From contig JAUCBJ010004614.1 of assembly GCA_032718475.1 (NCBI GenBank), positions 1-64,000 of the forward strand: 64,000 bases of DNA. Direction: 5' to 3'. How positions within the stretch are numbered: the first letter of the stretch is position 1; each line of letters begins with the position of its first letter. The notes under the pieces are model-generated. The model ran no database searches. It saw only the letters and a program-made list of their open reading frames with translations, and was not told where the DNA came from. The stretch comes from Nemertoderma westbladi. Its lineage: Eukaryota; Xenacoelomorpha; Nemertodermatida; Nemertodermatidae. Made by a program: the position numbers and the translations under genes. Positions 1 to 10,895 of this stretch are shown here, one piece after another.

Positions 1-2357
1 TCCTAGCCCAAGTCTGCCACATATACTGTACAGTATGAAGGAATTAAGAGGTATTTTTGATATACGTAGGATAACAGATCAGTGTTTAACCGCAGATGTT
101 GGTATAGGCTGGTAAAACATTTCCCACCCCCGTTCATAATAATATTCTGAAATAACTTATCCACACCCCCGGACAAATCAGTTGACAGTTATTCAATGTG
201 TTGGAGTTATTCACCTGCCGGTACTGTATAATTTTAAATTTATTAGAAACCTTGTTATTTTGTGGGGCGAGCCCATATTTTTGAAAAATAGTTCATATGC
301 ATGGCATGATCAGACTTACTTAAATAAATAAATAGAAGACCCTGCAATTAATAAATTGCATTAAAGATAAACGGTTTCAAAATAAATCTGATTGATTTAC
401 AGTAGGCCTATAACATTCATATAAATGTACTAGTGTGGTGCCTAGCTGTGACAACAGCTGCAATAATTTATTAGTATTTAATTAAAAAACTTATTAGAAA
501 AATTAAACTCAATAGCAATCAACGAGTTAAGTAACAGCGAACCTGCTTGAAATCTGGTACCATGTGCCATGCACATGCATGCACCACATGCATTTATTAA
601 AAACATTTATTCAGTAGACTGGGAAGAAGTTTACAGTACAGGGTGGGGGGGGGGGGGGGGGGCATTGAAGAAGAACAAATTAAATCACATCAATCCAAGA
701 TAATACCATAATACAAGTAAAAATATTTATTGTTTGTGTGGCTATAGTTTATTACTTTAGATAGAATAGCCTACCACTGTTCCTTCCTGATCGATCCTAT
801 TGATATTTTTCATAACGTTGATTCGACCAATAAGGCCTAACCAGTTACATTTTGCCCATTATAGTTAGGTAAGTTACATTATTTAAGGCCTGTATATATT
901 TTATCTAATTTTGCCCGCGGCGGGTTGGTTAAGACTAAACATCGTATATTAAAAGCAGCTAACTCCGGTTTTTAAACTTCTTACTTCAGCCAAATGCCAT
1001 CACACAAAAATAGCCACATTAATCTGTACAGATCAAACGAAGCTAACTTAAGTTTTATTTTTTAACTAATTTAGTTACACTGTAGCCCTCTCTGTCACAA
1101 TCTATCATGGATATTGTAACCCCCCCCCCCCCCCCCCCCCTCCCCCTCGAACGTCACGTCACAAAAAATAAGCAGTATAGTTAATAAAAAATGTTAAAAG
1201 TGCTAGTATGTCGTCACAAGTATAGAGCTACTCCAGTTGACTAGATGAAGAATCTGTTATAATGCCTCTCGTTGATTGTTTTGGTGAGAAAAACTTGCGT
1301 GCCACCCCCCTCCAGCCTCCACCCCTGTCCATGTCTGGAACCACTGAGTAATAAGAACGCCGTGTAACAGCTGCAGTAACACACTGTAACTGTGACTTTA
1401 TAATTTTAACAACAATATAAATAATTATTTAAAGAAAATAAAAATTTGTAAAGAACTCCAACAAATAAAGTAAAATGTTAGAAGAATGTAAGTATATTAT
1501 AAATATGCAATAAATAGGTAAGGTATGTATTGAAAGTCTATTTGCATACTATATTTGGGGGGGGGGGGGGGGGGGGCTGAGATTGGTACACATCAGAGTC
1601 TATAATTAGGTCTTCCTTTTTACCAACTGTCATTTTAGATCGATTATTTTAGAGTTACATTTAACGGTTTTAAGTGTGGTCGCGTCGATGTCTGGCAAAC
1701 TAGCCATAACCAAAATAATAAACCAAGTTTCATAGAAAACAAAAATAGGCTAAGACTCTATTATAATGTCGTAATTAATGTTACTGATGTGTACCAAACA
1801 ACAGCATCATGGTGTACCAAATACCACACGAAAACAAACCAGAGTGAGTTTAAGCTGAAACATACCGGACCGGTATTTATAAAGAAAAGGAGCACATCGA
1901 TGGCGTATTTTTAAAATGTTCCAAATGCCAAATTGTTTATTCCCGGGAATTAACTTTTTAATATTTTAATTCTGTATTTAATTATTGACATATGGGTTAA
2001 GTTTTGGAAAAAAATCCTTTCAAAAGCAGTGCGCTTCAGGTCTATAACACGGTCGTGTTTGTTAATGAATTTACCTAAATCATCACGGGGAATTGGAAGC
2101 ATTTTACATTTTCTTTTCCACGTCTTTTACGAAATGAATAGCAATTTAACGACATCCTATAAGCTACAGTAAATTATTAACCAAGGCATTTACCATCGTG
2201 ATTGTTTATGAATTCTAAAATATTTGATAAACCTTAAATTTAGCAATAAAAACAAAAGAGCTTTGTTGCGATTTTAAATGAAAAAAAATAATATTTTTTG
2301 GAAGATTTTGTGGAATTTGAATTATTTCCGAAACGTCTTCTTGGCGTTTGGGACATC
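1..2357. other. Intergenic flank without recognisable gene
   Basis: AT-rich sequence with no convincing ORF, tRNA or repeat family. It holds three long homopolymers: G18 at 645-662, C21 at 1120-1140 and G20 at 1557-1576. A short palindromic CATGCATG-type stretch lies near 570-595. I see nothing else that I can name. Confidence 0.6.
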
Positions 2358-2363
2358 TTTATT
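2358..2363 (-). terminator. Candidate poly(A) signal of GMPPB
   Basis: TTTATT on the plus strand reads AATAAA on the minus strand, about 130 nt after the GMPPB stop codon. Position and hexamer suit a cleavage/polyadenylation signal. There is no direct evidence that it is used. Confidence 0.5.
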
Positions 2364-2493
2364 TTGCTTATAACTTTAAAACAAATGAAGGAAGATATGA
2401 TACAACCACGGCGTATAGACGGCTATAGACTTTAAATTAGCTCATAAAACGGATTTGGTGTTTGGGACATTTTGAAAATTCGACGATATATGG

Positions 2494-3591
2494 TTACATA
2501 ATAATCTGAGGTTTGGGTACAGACGATGAAATAGCTTTATGAGGAAGAACCCTACAACCGTTAAGATAAAGTTCATCATTAACAATAACATCTTCTCCCA
2601 GGACTGTTACATTCTCCATCCTGACCCACTGACCAATGGAACACCGCCAACCGACGATGCAGCTGTTAAGCCATGCGTGGCTACGGATACGACTGCCCGA
2701 GAGGACCACGCTGTTCTTTACGCACACACCATCTTCTATAACAACATCAGCTGAGAGCGAAACATTGGGCCCGATTCTACAGTTCTTACCAATAACAACA
2801 GAGGAGTCTATCATCACGTTGCCAATAACTGACATATCCGCGTTAGGGGCTAGCAATGCGTGCGGTTGTTTAAGACGTAGGTTGCCGAGGTACAAACCCA
2901 CACCGGTAAGAAAATCCTTGGGCTGACCGACATCCATCCAGAACCCAGACATTTCGAATGAATACAATTGCGATTCAGAAGCCATAAAAGGAAACACCTC
3001 CTTCTCGATGGAAGTTGGAACGGGTTTAATTCTATCGAGAATGGCGCTGTTAAACAGGTAGAGACCGGCGTTTATTTTATTGCTAACGTACTCTTTGGGT
3101 TTCTCCACGAAGCGATTTATCTGTCCGGAATGTTTATCGAATACGACGACACCGTATTTCGAAGGTTCATCGACTTTAGTGACGGCGACTGTTCCCTCCC
3201 GGCCGTGATTCTTATGAAACCTTAGCATTTCGTCGAAAGGAAATTCGCATATGACGTCACTATTTAGCACGAAGAAAGGTTGTGATTGGCTCCCGCTAAT
3301 TAGTAACTCGCGCGCCAGGGCTAAAGGTCCCGCGGTGCCAAGCGGCTCAAGTTCGTGCGACAGAATAATCTCGATTCCGTAGGTTTTCGCCCACGAGGAG
3401 GTTTCCTTTTCAAGGATTTGGGCTCTGTAACTCACGGCTAAGATGATTTGAGTGACGCCCACCTTGACTAATGCTTCTATCTGATGAAGCATCATCGGTT
3501 TATTACAGAATTCCACCAACGGTTTAGGAACACTTAGAGTAAGTGGACGCAACCGCGTTCCATAACCACCGACTAGGATTAACGCCTTCAT
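2494..3591 (-). CDS. GMPPB: GDP-mannose pyrophosphorylase B (mannose-1-phosphate guanylyltransferase beta)
   Basis: 365-aa protein, complete and in one exon; human GMPPB is about 360 aa. It makes GDP-mannose from mannose-1-phosphate and GTP in the cytosol, the donor for N-glycans, O-mannose and GPI anchors. Visible motifs: nucleotidyltransferase signature [11 protein letters not shown] (residues 8-18), LNSDV with metal-binding Asp (109-113), FVEKP (161-165), NKINAG (171-176) and FWMDVGQP (Asp220). A hexapeptide-rich left-handed beta-helix runs from about 255 to 350, ending in the conserved PKPQIIM tail. The start is the ATG with an A-rich upstream context (AACAATGA). Vertebrate GMPPB has several introns, so the lack of introns is notable: lineage intron loss or a retrocopy. 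The ORF is undamaged, so it is probably functional. Confidence 0.97.
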   Translation of the reverse strand: MKALILVGGYGTRLRPLTLSVPKPLVEFCNKPMMLHQIEALVKVGVTQIILAVSYRAQILEKETSSWAKTYGIEIILSHELEPLGTAGPLALARELLISGSQSQPFFVLNSDVICEFPFDEMLRFHKNHGREGTVAVTKVDEPSKYGVVVFDKHSGQINRFVEKPKEYVSNKINAGLYLFNSAILDRIKPVPTSIEKEVFPFMASESQLYSFEMSGFWMDVGQPKDFLTGVGLYLGNLRLKQPHALLAPNADMSVIGNVMIDSSVVIGKNCRIGPNVSLSADVVIEDGVCVKNSVVLSGSRIRSHAWLNSCIVGWRCSIGQWVRMENVTVLGEDVIVNDELYLNGCRVLPHKAISSSVPKPQIIM

Positions 3592-3660
3592 TGTTTAGAT
3601 TGGCTGATTGTCACACTTCAGCACTTAGTACATTTAGTAGGCTATACTGCTAATGTATGT

Positions 3661-4594
3661 ACCGGTGTAACAGGAAAATATGCCCCCCCGGGAAATGTGC
3701 CCGGGGGGGCATATTTTCCTAGGAAAAAATGCCCCCCCGGGCAAATTTCCCTAGGAAAAAATGCCCCCCCTTAGGAAATTATGCCCCCCCTGAATTATAC
3801 AATAAACAAAACTTATTACTACTAAAACTTACAAAAATTATACAAAACAATAAACAGTCATTTTACCAAATGAAGGAAAGGAACAGGTTACAGAGGCAGG
3901 CCTTTCTAACCAAAACAATAAACGATCATTTAACTAATTGAGGGAAAGGAGCAGGTTACAGAGGCGGGATTTTCTAACCAAAACAAAAAACAGTCACTTT
4001 AGCAAATCAGGGAAAGGAGCAGGTTACAGAGACGGGATTTTCTAACCAAAACAATAAACGATAACATTACCAATTGAGAGAAAGAAGCAGGATACAGAGG
4101 CGGGATTTTCTAACCAAAACAATAAACAATCACTTTACCAAATCAGGGAAAGGAGCAGGTTACAGACTTAAAAAAGCTTGGCTGCTTGGAGCTGCTCGGC
4201 GCCCACACAACACCACACACTGCACACTCGCACTGCTGTTATACCAGTACTTACTACAGTAGCCTACTGACTTAGATACTTCAGTATGCTGTTCTACATC
4301 CCTTACTGCCTTACCTGCTTACCTACCAGCAGACCGGTACCGTATTATTCTTCCAACTATTACGAGTTCTGCAGTTGGTAGATTAAAAGTGGCTACCAGC
4401 AGACCGGTATCGTACCAGTTTTCAGACTTTTGAGGGGGGCTAATTTTCCTGAGGGGAGGCATTATTTCCTAAGGAGAAAATGCCCCCCCGGGCTAAATTT
4501 CCTAGGAAAAATTGCCCGGGGGGACATAATATCCTAGGAAATAATGCCCCGGGGGGCATATTATAGGGGGGGCTGATTTCCTTGTGACACCGGT
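3661..4594. mobile_element. Non-autonomous TIR element with palindromic C7/G7 ends
   Basis: The ends are inverted copies: ACCGGTGTAACAGGAAAATA at the left and, reading the complement inward from the right, ACCGGTGTCACAAGGAAATC. Both are followed by AT-rich spacers and runs of seven C or G. Several TTTCCTAGGAAA-type palindromes separate GCCCCCCCGGGC blocks at 3680-3790 and 4440-4575. No transposase is present. The middle is a 68-bp tandem array. I could not fix a target-site duplication. The class is unknown. Confidence 0.65.
3845..4170. repeat. 68-bp tandem repeat, about five units
   Basis: The phrase CAGGTTACAGAGGCGGGAT recurs with exact 68-bp spacing (anchor near 3886, 3954, 4022, 4090, 4158), followed each time by TTTCTAACCAAAACAATAAAC. 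A related single copy lies near 6055-6095 inside the next TIR element, suggesting shared ancestry. Short ORFs across the array are by-products of the repeat. Confidence 0.85.
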
Positions 4595-4723
4595 AGTACA
4601 GTAGTAACTGTGAACTGCGAGTGATGAATTGGTTGGCAGGCTGGAAAGAGTCAGTAGGCCTACTCTGCGGGTTTGACTTTTCCTGAGATATGCTGACATG
4701 TTAGGATTCCAAATATTTAACAT

Positions 4724-5040
4724 AATCTGAATTTGGTTGGGAATTAGCTGAGATATGATCGTTCAAAAGTTGCATGGTTTTGCATCTGCATGAGGCTATT
4801 TTGTTATATTGAATAAAAATACCATATTCTAGAACATTTTGTTTATTTATGAATAGCTACGTAATAGTGTAATTAAAGAGGTATTGCATTGTTGCCCAGC
4901 TACATATGGAATAAACAAAATGTTCTAGAATATGGTTCATTAATTAAATATAATAAATGGCCTGCAGGGGAAGCAAAATACATGCAACATTCGAATGCCC
5001 ATATCTCAGGGATTTCCCAACCAAATTCAAATATTTATAC
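4724..5040. mobile_element. Hairpin MITE-like inverted repeat
   Basis: Outer arms at 4724-4775 and 4978-5040 are imperfect inverted copies (GAATTTGGTTGGGAA and complement). An inner, almost perfect pair lies at about 4829-4857 and 4911-4936 (ATATTCTAGAACATTTTGTT and complement). The whole could fold into one long hairpin. No ORF. A MITE is the simplest reading. Confidence 0.6.
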
Positions 5041-5059
5041 ATATTGAATGGGAGAATCT

Positions 5060-5315
5060 TTTAGGCTCGTTAAGCCAAGGAATGCCTGTTCACCACAATG
5101 GGTGATCTTCCACAGTTGAGTAAACCCATTCCACTCTGTTTCCCAAGTTGCCTTGGTTCCCATTTATCGACCACTGAAGGATGAAAGCCGGGGTTGGGCT
5201 AAGGCTACAGCATTTAAAGCACTGTGCCCAACAGAGTGCTGTCCCATCTAGGGATCGAACCCTGGCTCCCTAATCGGAAGCACAGTAATGTCACCACTAG
5301 ACCAAGCTGCTGCTT
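5060..5315 (-). mobile_element. tRNA-derived SINE
   Basis: On the minus strand the head shows an A-box-like AGCTTGGTCTAGTGGTGA (5290-5308) and a B box GGGTTCGATCCC (5251-5262), spaced as in a tRNA. A non-tRNA body follows down to about 5060. Imperfect TTTACATATT-like direct repeats flank it (near 5030 and 5315), a possible target duplication. It is not a functional tRNA, because the 3' acceptor half is replaced by SINE body. Confidence 0.7.
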
Positions 5316-5520
5316 TTACATATTTGGAATCCTTGCATGGGCATAGCTTTCTATTGCTACCATCAAATCACTATAAGGTTGAAGAATGATTGCATTGTGA
5401 CCTGTGAAATACTGAAATATCGCCGGAGACACCTTTATCAAACGCTTGTAGCTAAAGAATGAAAGGGAAAATAAAAATTCTGGCTCACGACACTATATTC
5501 CAGGACATGGTGTAATATTT

Positions 5521-6721
5521 GGGTAGAAATTTCGCCGTATCCGTATGCACATACGCGTCGTATGTGCGTATGTAATGGATTCCTATGGAGAATATAATCC
5601 GTACGTGATTTTAAAGATTAGGCATTGCGGACCAGTAAGAAGTGCACAACACACATGCAGACTGAAGACAGGTACATGTAGGCCTACTTAAAAGCGATAT
5701 GATTTAAAGAGTGCGCCTGCCGCTACCTAATGGCAAATAAACATTGTAGGTCCAGGATGAGTGACAAATGATGTCCTTCAGCCCCAGGATGCGCCACAGC
5801 ACTTCTTTTATTGTACTAACCTGCTAACTGACACCTGGACGGGACGCCCGGTTGGACTTAGATTAATTACTGGCACCCGGTTGCAATCGCTGACACGTGG
5901 TTTGACTAACTGGCACTAGGTTGGTCTTGTTGGCACTTGGCTGCATAGGGCCTGCTATGGTTAACTAAATACTGGCCCCGAAACAGCAAAAGTAAAGGTA
6001 TATTATATGTTAATAAGAAGAATACCAGTCAGCCAGTAGGTTTTCACCAAAACCAGAGGTTACAGAAGGGCTGAATCTAACCAAAACAATAAACGAATTA
6101 GTATATGTACAGGTTATAAGACAGAAATAAAGCGCTATAAACCCCTTAATAAAGATAAATTTAAAAAAATAAAAAATCTTCATATAAAATTCCAATAAAA
6201 AGGCTACCGAAAAGTGAAATCCTGGTATTCTTCACATGGGCGTGTTTATTCCCTTAGCATTCTCATTGCTGCTTCTCTATCAGTCTTATACTATGTTAGT
6301 GCCACATACTGTAGCAACCAACAACATTCTATAGCCCGGTTGGTGGAAAAACAGTTCAAAAATATATCACGGCTGGTTAGTTTTCCAAGCGGCGTCAAGA
6401 AGAGTTAACTGGTTAATAGGTACTGCACTGCTGGCGCATCCCGGGGCTGGCGGACACCGGCTGTCACTCATCCTGGACCTGTCCTGCATTGTTTATTTGA
6501 CATAAGGTAGCGGCAGCCACACTCTTTAAATCACTTAGCTTTAAAGTAGGCCTACCTGTCTTCAGTCTGCATGTGTGCTGTGCACTTCTTACTGGTCCGC
6601 AATGCCTAATCTCTAAAATCACATACGGATTATTCTCCATAGGAATCCATTACATACGCACATACACGTATGTACATACGGATACGGATACTGACAACGG
6701 ATACGGCGAAATGTTATACCC
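5521..6721. mobile_element. 1.2-kb element with about 250-bp inverted repeats and 8-bp target duplication
   Basis: The ends are GGGTAGAAATTTCGCCGTAT and, on the complement, GGGTATAACATTTCGCCGTA. Inverted similarity runs inward for about 240-250 bp on each side (5521-5765 against 6465-6721). Exact TAATATTT flanks both ends (5513-5520 and 6722-6729). The interior holds degenerate repeats of the CTGGCACCCGGTTG type near 5825-5950. No transposase. An 8-bp duplication is shared by hAT, P and Merlin elements; I cannot assign the superfamily. Confidence 0.8.
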
Positions 6722-7275
6722 TAATATTTTAAATATTTTATCAGTTTCATGATTTTACTAAACGTTTGCTACACGTATACTGTGCATACATACATCAGTA
6801 CATACCGGTAATACATATTATTTACTTTCAGTTTGACCTTTCCAGTAGTGGTTTTTCCATCGATTTGTACGGGTAGCATACAACCATAAGCATTTAGCTT
6901 TCTTTACCCTCAACTATTAAACTTATTAAAACATTAAACATACCAGCATACCGGTAACTACAGACAGGCATACTGACAGACTGACAGAACTATACTGCTA
7001 TAGCAGTATAGCCAGATCTGCAGATAGCTGTATACCGTACTGGTTCTGGTATACCTGTATACACCAGACAGCCAGACAGCCAGACAGCACAGGTTCAGAC
7101 AGTCAGAGGTTTACTGAGTACCGGTACTGGAGTATAGGCCTATCTGCCTAAGCTGTACAGCTGTATACCTACCTAGTCCACTCTGATAGACAGATAGACT
7201 ACAGGACTACGTCCAGACATCAGGAGTCCAGTAGTCAGTACGTCCAAGGTCAGAAGCTTTTATCTGAATATCACA
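6722..7275. other. 5' flank of SF3A1
   Basis: AT-rich sequence with short CCAGACAG repeats at about 7070-7100 and several CCGGTA words. It must contain the SF3A1 promoter and 5' UTR, but I see no TATA box or initiator that I would defend. Confidence 0.4.
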
Positions 7276-10200
7276 ATGACACCGACACCTGTTGTCGTAT
7301 CTGAGGAGAAAAAATCTGAAAACAATGAACCTTCGCAATCCGGAAAACCGCTAATTGGTATAATTTATCCGCCGCCGGAGGTGAGAAACATCGTCGACAA
7401 AACAGCGAGTTTTGTAGCACGAAACGGACCTGAATTTGAAACGCGAATCAGTAAAAACGAACAAAGCAACCCGAAGTTTAACTTCCTGAACCCAAACGAT
7501 CCTTACCACGCTTACTATCGACACAAAGTAAAAGAATACAGCGAGGGGCGGGGCGTCGATGCGGGCGCTGCGAAACCCGATGACAAACAGACCGCGTCGC
7601 AGACACTACAACGGGACCAGACACCCGTAGCCATCCCTGTAGAACCCACGGTTCCTAAAGAACCACCCCCGGACTACGAGTTCATCGTGGAACCTCCCAG
7701 CATCGCCGGCTACGATATCGACGTTGTTAAACTAACGGCTCAATTTGTCGCGCGAAACGGCCGCAGTTTCCTAACGCAATTGATGCAACGCGAGCAACGA
7801 AACTTCCTGTTCGATTTCCTTCGACCGCAACACTCGTTGTTCAACTACTTTACCCGACTAGTCGAGCAGTACACGAAGGTGCTGATCCCGCCTAAAGATT
7901 TAGTTAGAAACCTGATTGAAGATTCCAAGGATTATAAGCGCGTTATGGTTGCCGTTAAAGAGCGAGTTGATTGGAAGACTGCGCAAGAGCGTAAACGCGC
8001 GGAGGAACAGCGTCGCTTGGAGAAGGAGCGTGTCTCGTACGCGCAGATTGATTGGCACGATTTCGTTGTCGTGGAGACAGTGGACTTTCATCCCAGCGAG
8101 TACGCTAATCTGCTCCCGCCCACGACGCCGGATAAAGTCGGTACGAGGAGTTTGTACCACGAGCGGAAGCAGAACAATCAGATAGAAAGCGACGAAGAAG
8201 AGACACTGGGGAAACAGGTCGGTGGATTAATATTCTATTTATCTTGCGTATTGCAGTATTGGATTATAATAGGTTTTTTATTTCATTTTCCGCTTAACAC
8301 CGGCTTAAATATAGCTGTTGTGCTTATATTTTGTATAAGGAGCTAGTACATATCTGACCAGTTTCAGCTTTAACGGATTAAATCAAAGAAATGGGAGGAC
8401 ATTTAATGTGTAGACAAGACATATGTAGCCCTCTAGTGGGAGTATTTTATGTTACTGATGATGTCTGTACTTATCTTTTTATATTTCACTTGGCCTTAAC
8501 CATTAACATACAGGTACCACTAACTCAATCGGTGTGTCTGTTGTTCTGTCGATCTGCCGTTCTGTTGTGTCCAATTTTAAACGTTAATAACTCAGCCAAA
8601 TGTTAATGAAATTTAACCAAACTTAGTACACATGTAGTCTGGCCAAAGTTTAGAAATTTTCCAAGTTGAATTTCCGTGTGGCCTTCGAGAAGCTAAGATA
8701 ATAGCAGTTAATTAGGCCTAGTTAATTAAGTTGATTAGGGTAAAATCAGCAATTTCAACCTGCCTCTTAAAGGATATTAATTATTTTCTAGTATAAGATT
8801 TAAATAATTATACTTCAAAATTATATAACTGTATTCCCCATACATACAACATTCCATTATAGTTTTTAATTAGTTCAAGATATTTGCTTTAAGAAATGTG
8901 TTTTTAATTGATCTAAACGTAATTAAGTTATCAAAATGCCACCGTATCTCTACACGTCCAGCTCCCTCATTCATTGGCATGCTTGATATTGCCTAGCCTA
9001 TCTGCTGGCCAGGGATCGTACGGTAGTAAATTTTTGCGGTAGCGGTAACGGTATGGCTTTGCGGTAGCGGTATTTACCGCGGTAGCGGTAGTTCGGTAGC
9101 AAAAAATTTAGCTGGATTAATGAAGTTACAGTAGAATAACCATTAATAAGGAGAATTGAAAAATACAAATTCTTCGAATTTCAATGAAATATCGACCGAA
9201 ACGTTGAAACCTGCTATTCTTCACGTCATGGGCGCCACTCGCACGAAACGCTAGTTAATAATAATTCAATTATTTATTTATCGGTTTCAATTACTTTTCT
9301 GTTTCAGGAGGAAATTGAAGACGAATCTAGTGAAGAGGAAGAAACCAGTGAAAGTGATAGCGAAGAAGATAAAGCCGAGGAGGAAGGTAAAGTCGTTGAA
9401 AAGAACGCGGAGAAACCCACAGAGTCGGCGGCTGCGGATGTACACGGTAAACCGATAGCGCCTCCAGCGGTTAACGACGATATGGACCTGAGTAGCGACG
9501 AGGAGGAGGCGGTTAGCAGCGAGCGAGGCAAGGTCTCGGTTGCCACGGCACCGGAGCGGGTCAAGGTGACCCAACCGGTTGCCACGGCGCCGTTGGTGGT
9601 CCGCGACTACGACCCCCACCAGAGCAGACAGCTGACCGCGGACCAGTACACGATATCGCCGCTAACCGGGGAGCGGGTCCCCGTGGATCAGTTCAAGGAG
9701 CACATGCGGGTCGGGTTGCTGGATCCCAAGTGGCTGGAGCAGCGGGACAAATCGATGCGGGACCGGCACGCCAAGGAGGAGGTGTACGCGGCGGGTTCCT
9801 CGATCGGGGCCACGCTCAAACAGTTCGCGGAGCGGCGGACGGATATCTTCGGGATCGGAGACGAGGAGACCATAATCGGGAGGAAGATCGGCGAGGAGGA
9901 GTTGCCGAGAGCCGCGGATAAGGTCGTCTGGGACGGCCACTCCGCCAGCATGGAGTCGGTGACGCGGAAAGCGCAAGCGAATATAAGTCTCGATGAACAG
10001 ATAAAGGCGATACATCGGTCGAAAGGGTTGGTGCCGGATCGCGAGAAGGAGAAGATAGGTCCGTCGGTGCCGGCCCCCCAGGGGGCAGGGAGGGGGCAGC
10101 CGCAGGGGGTCGGGAGGGGGCAGTTCCAACCGCCCCCTCGGGGGGCTCAGCCGTCCCTCCCGCCGGCTCCCTCAGCCGCCACAGAGCCGCCCCGTCCGCC

Positions 10201-10843
10201 CCCAATCCATCCTTCTCGACTACAACGCAACGTGGTTCTCCAGCAGTCCTCCGGGCTGCCACCCTCGCTACCCCCATCGCTGCGCCCCTCGCTGCCCCCC
10301 TCGCTACCCCCTCCTTCCGTGGGACCCCCCGCTTTCTCTATCCCCCTCCCGAAGCCCCACCAGCTCGTTATCCCCGCGCCCCCCTCCGTTCTCCTCATCC
10401 AGGAGCCCCTAGCGATCCCCATCCCCCTCGGGATCCCCCGCGCCATCCCGGTGGGACGCCCCCCGGTGCCCCCCATCGAGCCCCCCTCAGAGGAACCCGC
10501 CTCGAAGCGACAACGCACTGAGGACACGCTCCTCCCCGAGAACCAGTTCCTCCAGCTGCACCAATCGGAGCCGGTTACGGTGCGGATCTCGGTACCCACG
10601 GTGAAGGATAAACCGGACTGGAAGATGCACGGCCAGATGGTCACCTTCAGGATGCCGCTAACCGACGCGGTGTCCGTGGTCAAAGCGAAACTAATGGAGG
10701 AACTCAACGTCCCTATTGGGAAACAGAAACTCCAACTGGAGGGAATGTTCCTTAAGGACCAGAACTCCTTAGCTTTTTATAATCTAACGAACGGAAGTTT
10801 GATTTACCTGCAGCTCAAAGAGCGGGGAGGTCGAAAGAAATAA
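7276..10843 (+). CDS. SF3A1: Splicing factor 3A subunit 1 (SF3A1/SF3a120), two exons
   Basis: Exons 7276-8217 and 9308-10843 (donor CAG|GTCGGT, acceptor TTTCAG|GAGGAA, phase 0) give 825 aa; human SF3A1 is 793 aa. The protein is part of the U2 snRNP SF3a complex and acts in branch-site recognition in the nucleus. Domains: N-terminal IIYPPPEVRNIVDKTA; SURP1 about residues 36-84; SURP2 about 148-197; the conserved AQIDWHDFVVVETVDF block (256-271); an acidic stretch after the intron; a conserved middle block with HMRVGLLDPKWLEQRD; a Pro-rich linker with SLPP repeats; and a C-terminal ubiquitin-like domain ending RGGRKK. The start is the first in-frame ATG, followed by a short variable N-terminus as in orthologues. 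Vertebrate genes have many exons, so one intron is unusual. Exon 2 is much more GC-rich than its surroundings. Confidence 0.97.
8218..9307 (+). other. SF3A1 intron
   Basis: 1,090 bp from GT at 8218 to AG at 9307. The reading frame would run on into the intron to a stop at about 8344, so unspliced transcripts would give a truncated protein. Both flanks encode aligned SF3A1 sequence, which fixes the junction. The acceptor is preceded by a pyrimidine-rich stretch (TTACTTTTCTGTTTCAG). Confidence 0.93.
9015..9110. repeat. GCGGTA/GGTAGC short tandem repeat in intron
   Basis: Degenerate repeats of GCGGTAGCGGTA with ACGGTA and TTCGGTAGC variants over about 90 bp. No coding role is visible. Confidence 0.75.
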
Positions 10844-10872
10844 ACAAATAGTTCCGTTATATATACCGGTAC

Positions 10873-10878
10873 AATAAA
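10873..10878 (+). terminator. Poly(A) signal of SF3A1
   Basis: AATAAA lies 30 nt after the SF3A1 stop codon. The next 20 bp lead straight into the minisatellite, so the 3' UTR is very short or transcription runs into the array. Confidence 0.8.
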
Positions 10879-10895
10879 CAAACTGATCTAAATAT

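Noticed and set aside
2539-3225. Plus-strand ORFs over GMPPB
   Set aside because: Antisense shadows of the GMPPB gene without recognisable motifs.
5250-5312. Functional tRNA gene on the minus strand
   Set aside because: A and B boxes are present but the acceptor stem does not close and a SINE body follows.
9287-10707. Long antisense ORFs over SF3A1 exon 2
   Set aside because: Shadows of a GC-rich coding exon; the plus-strand product aligns throughout with SF3A1.
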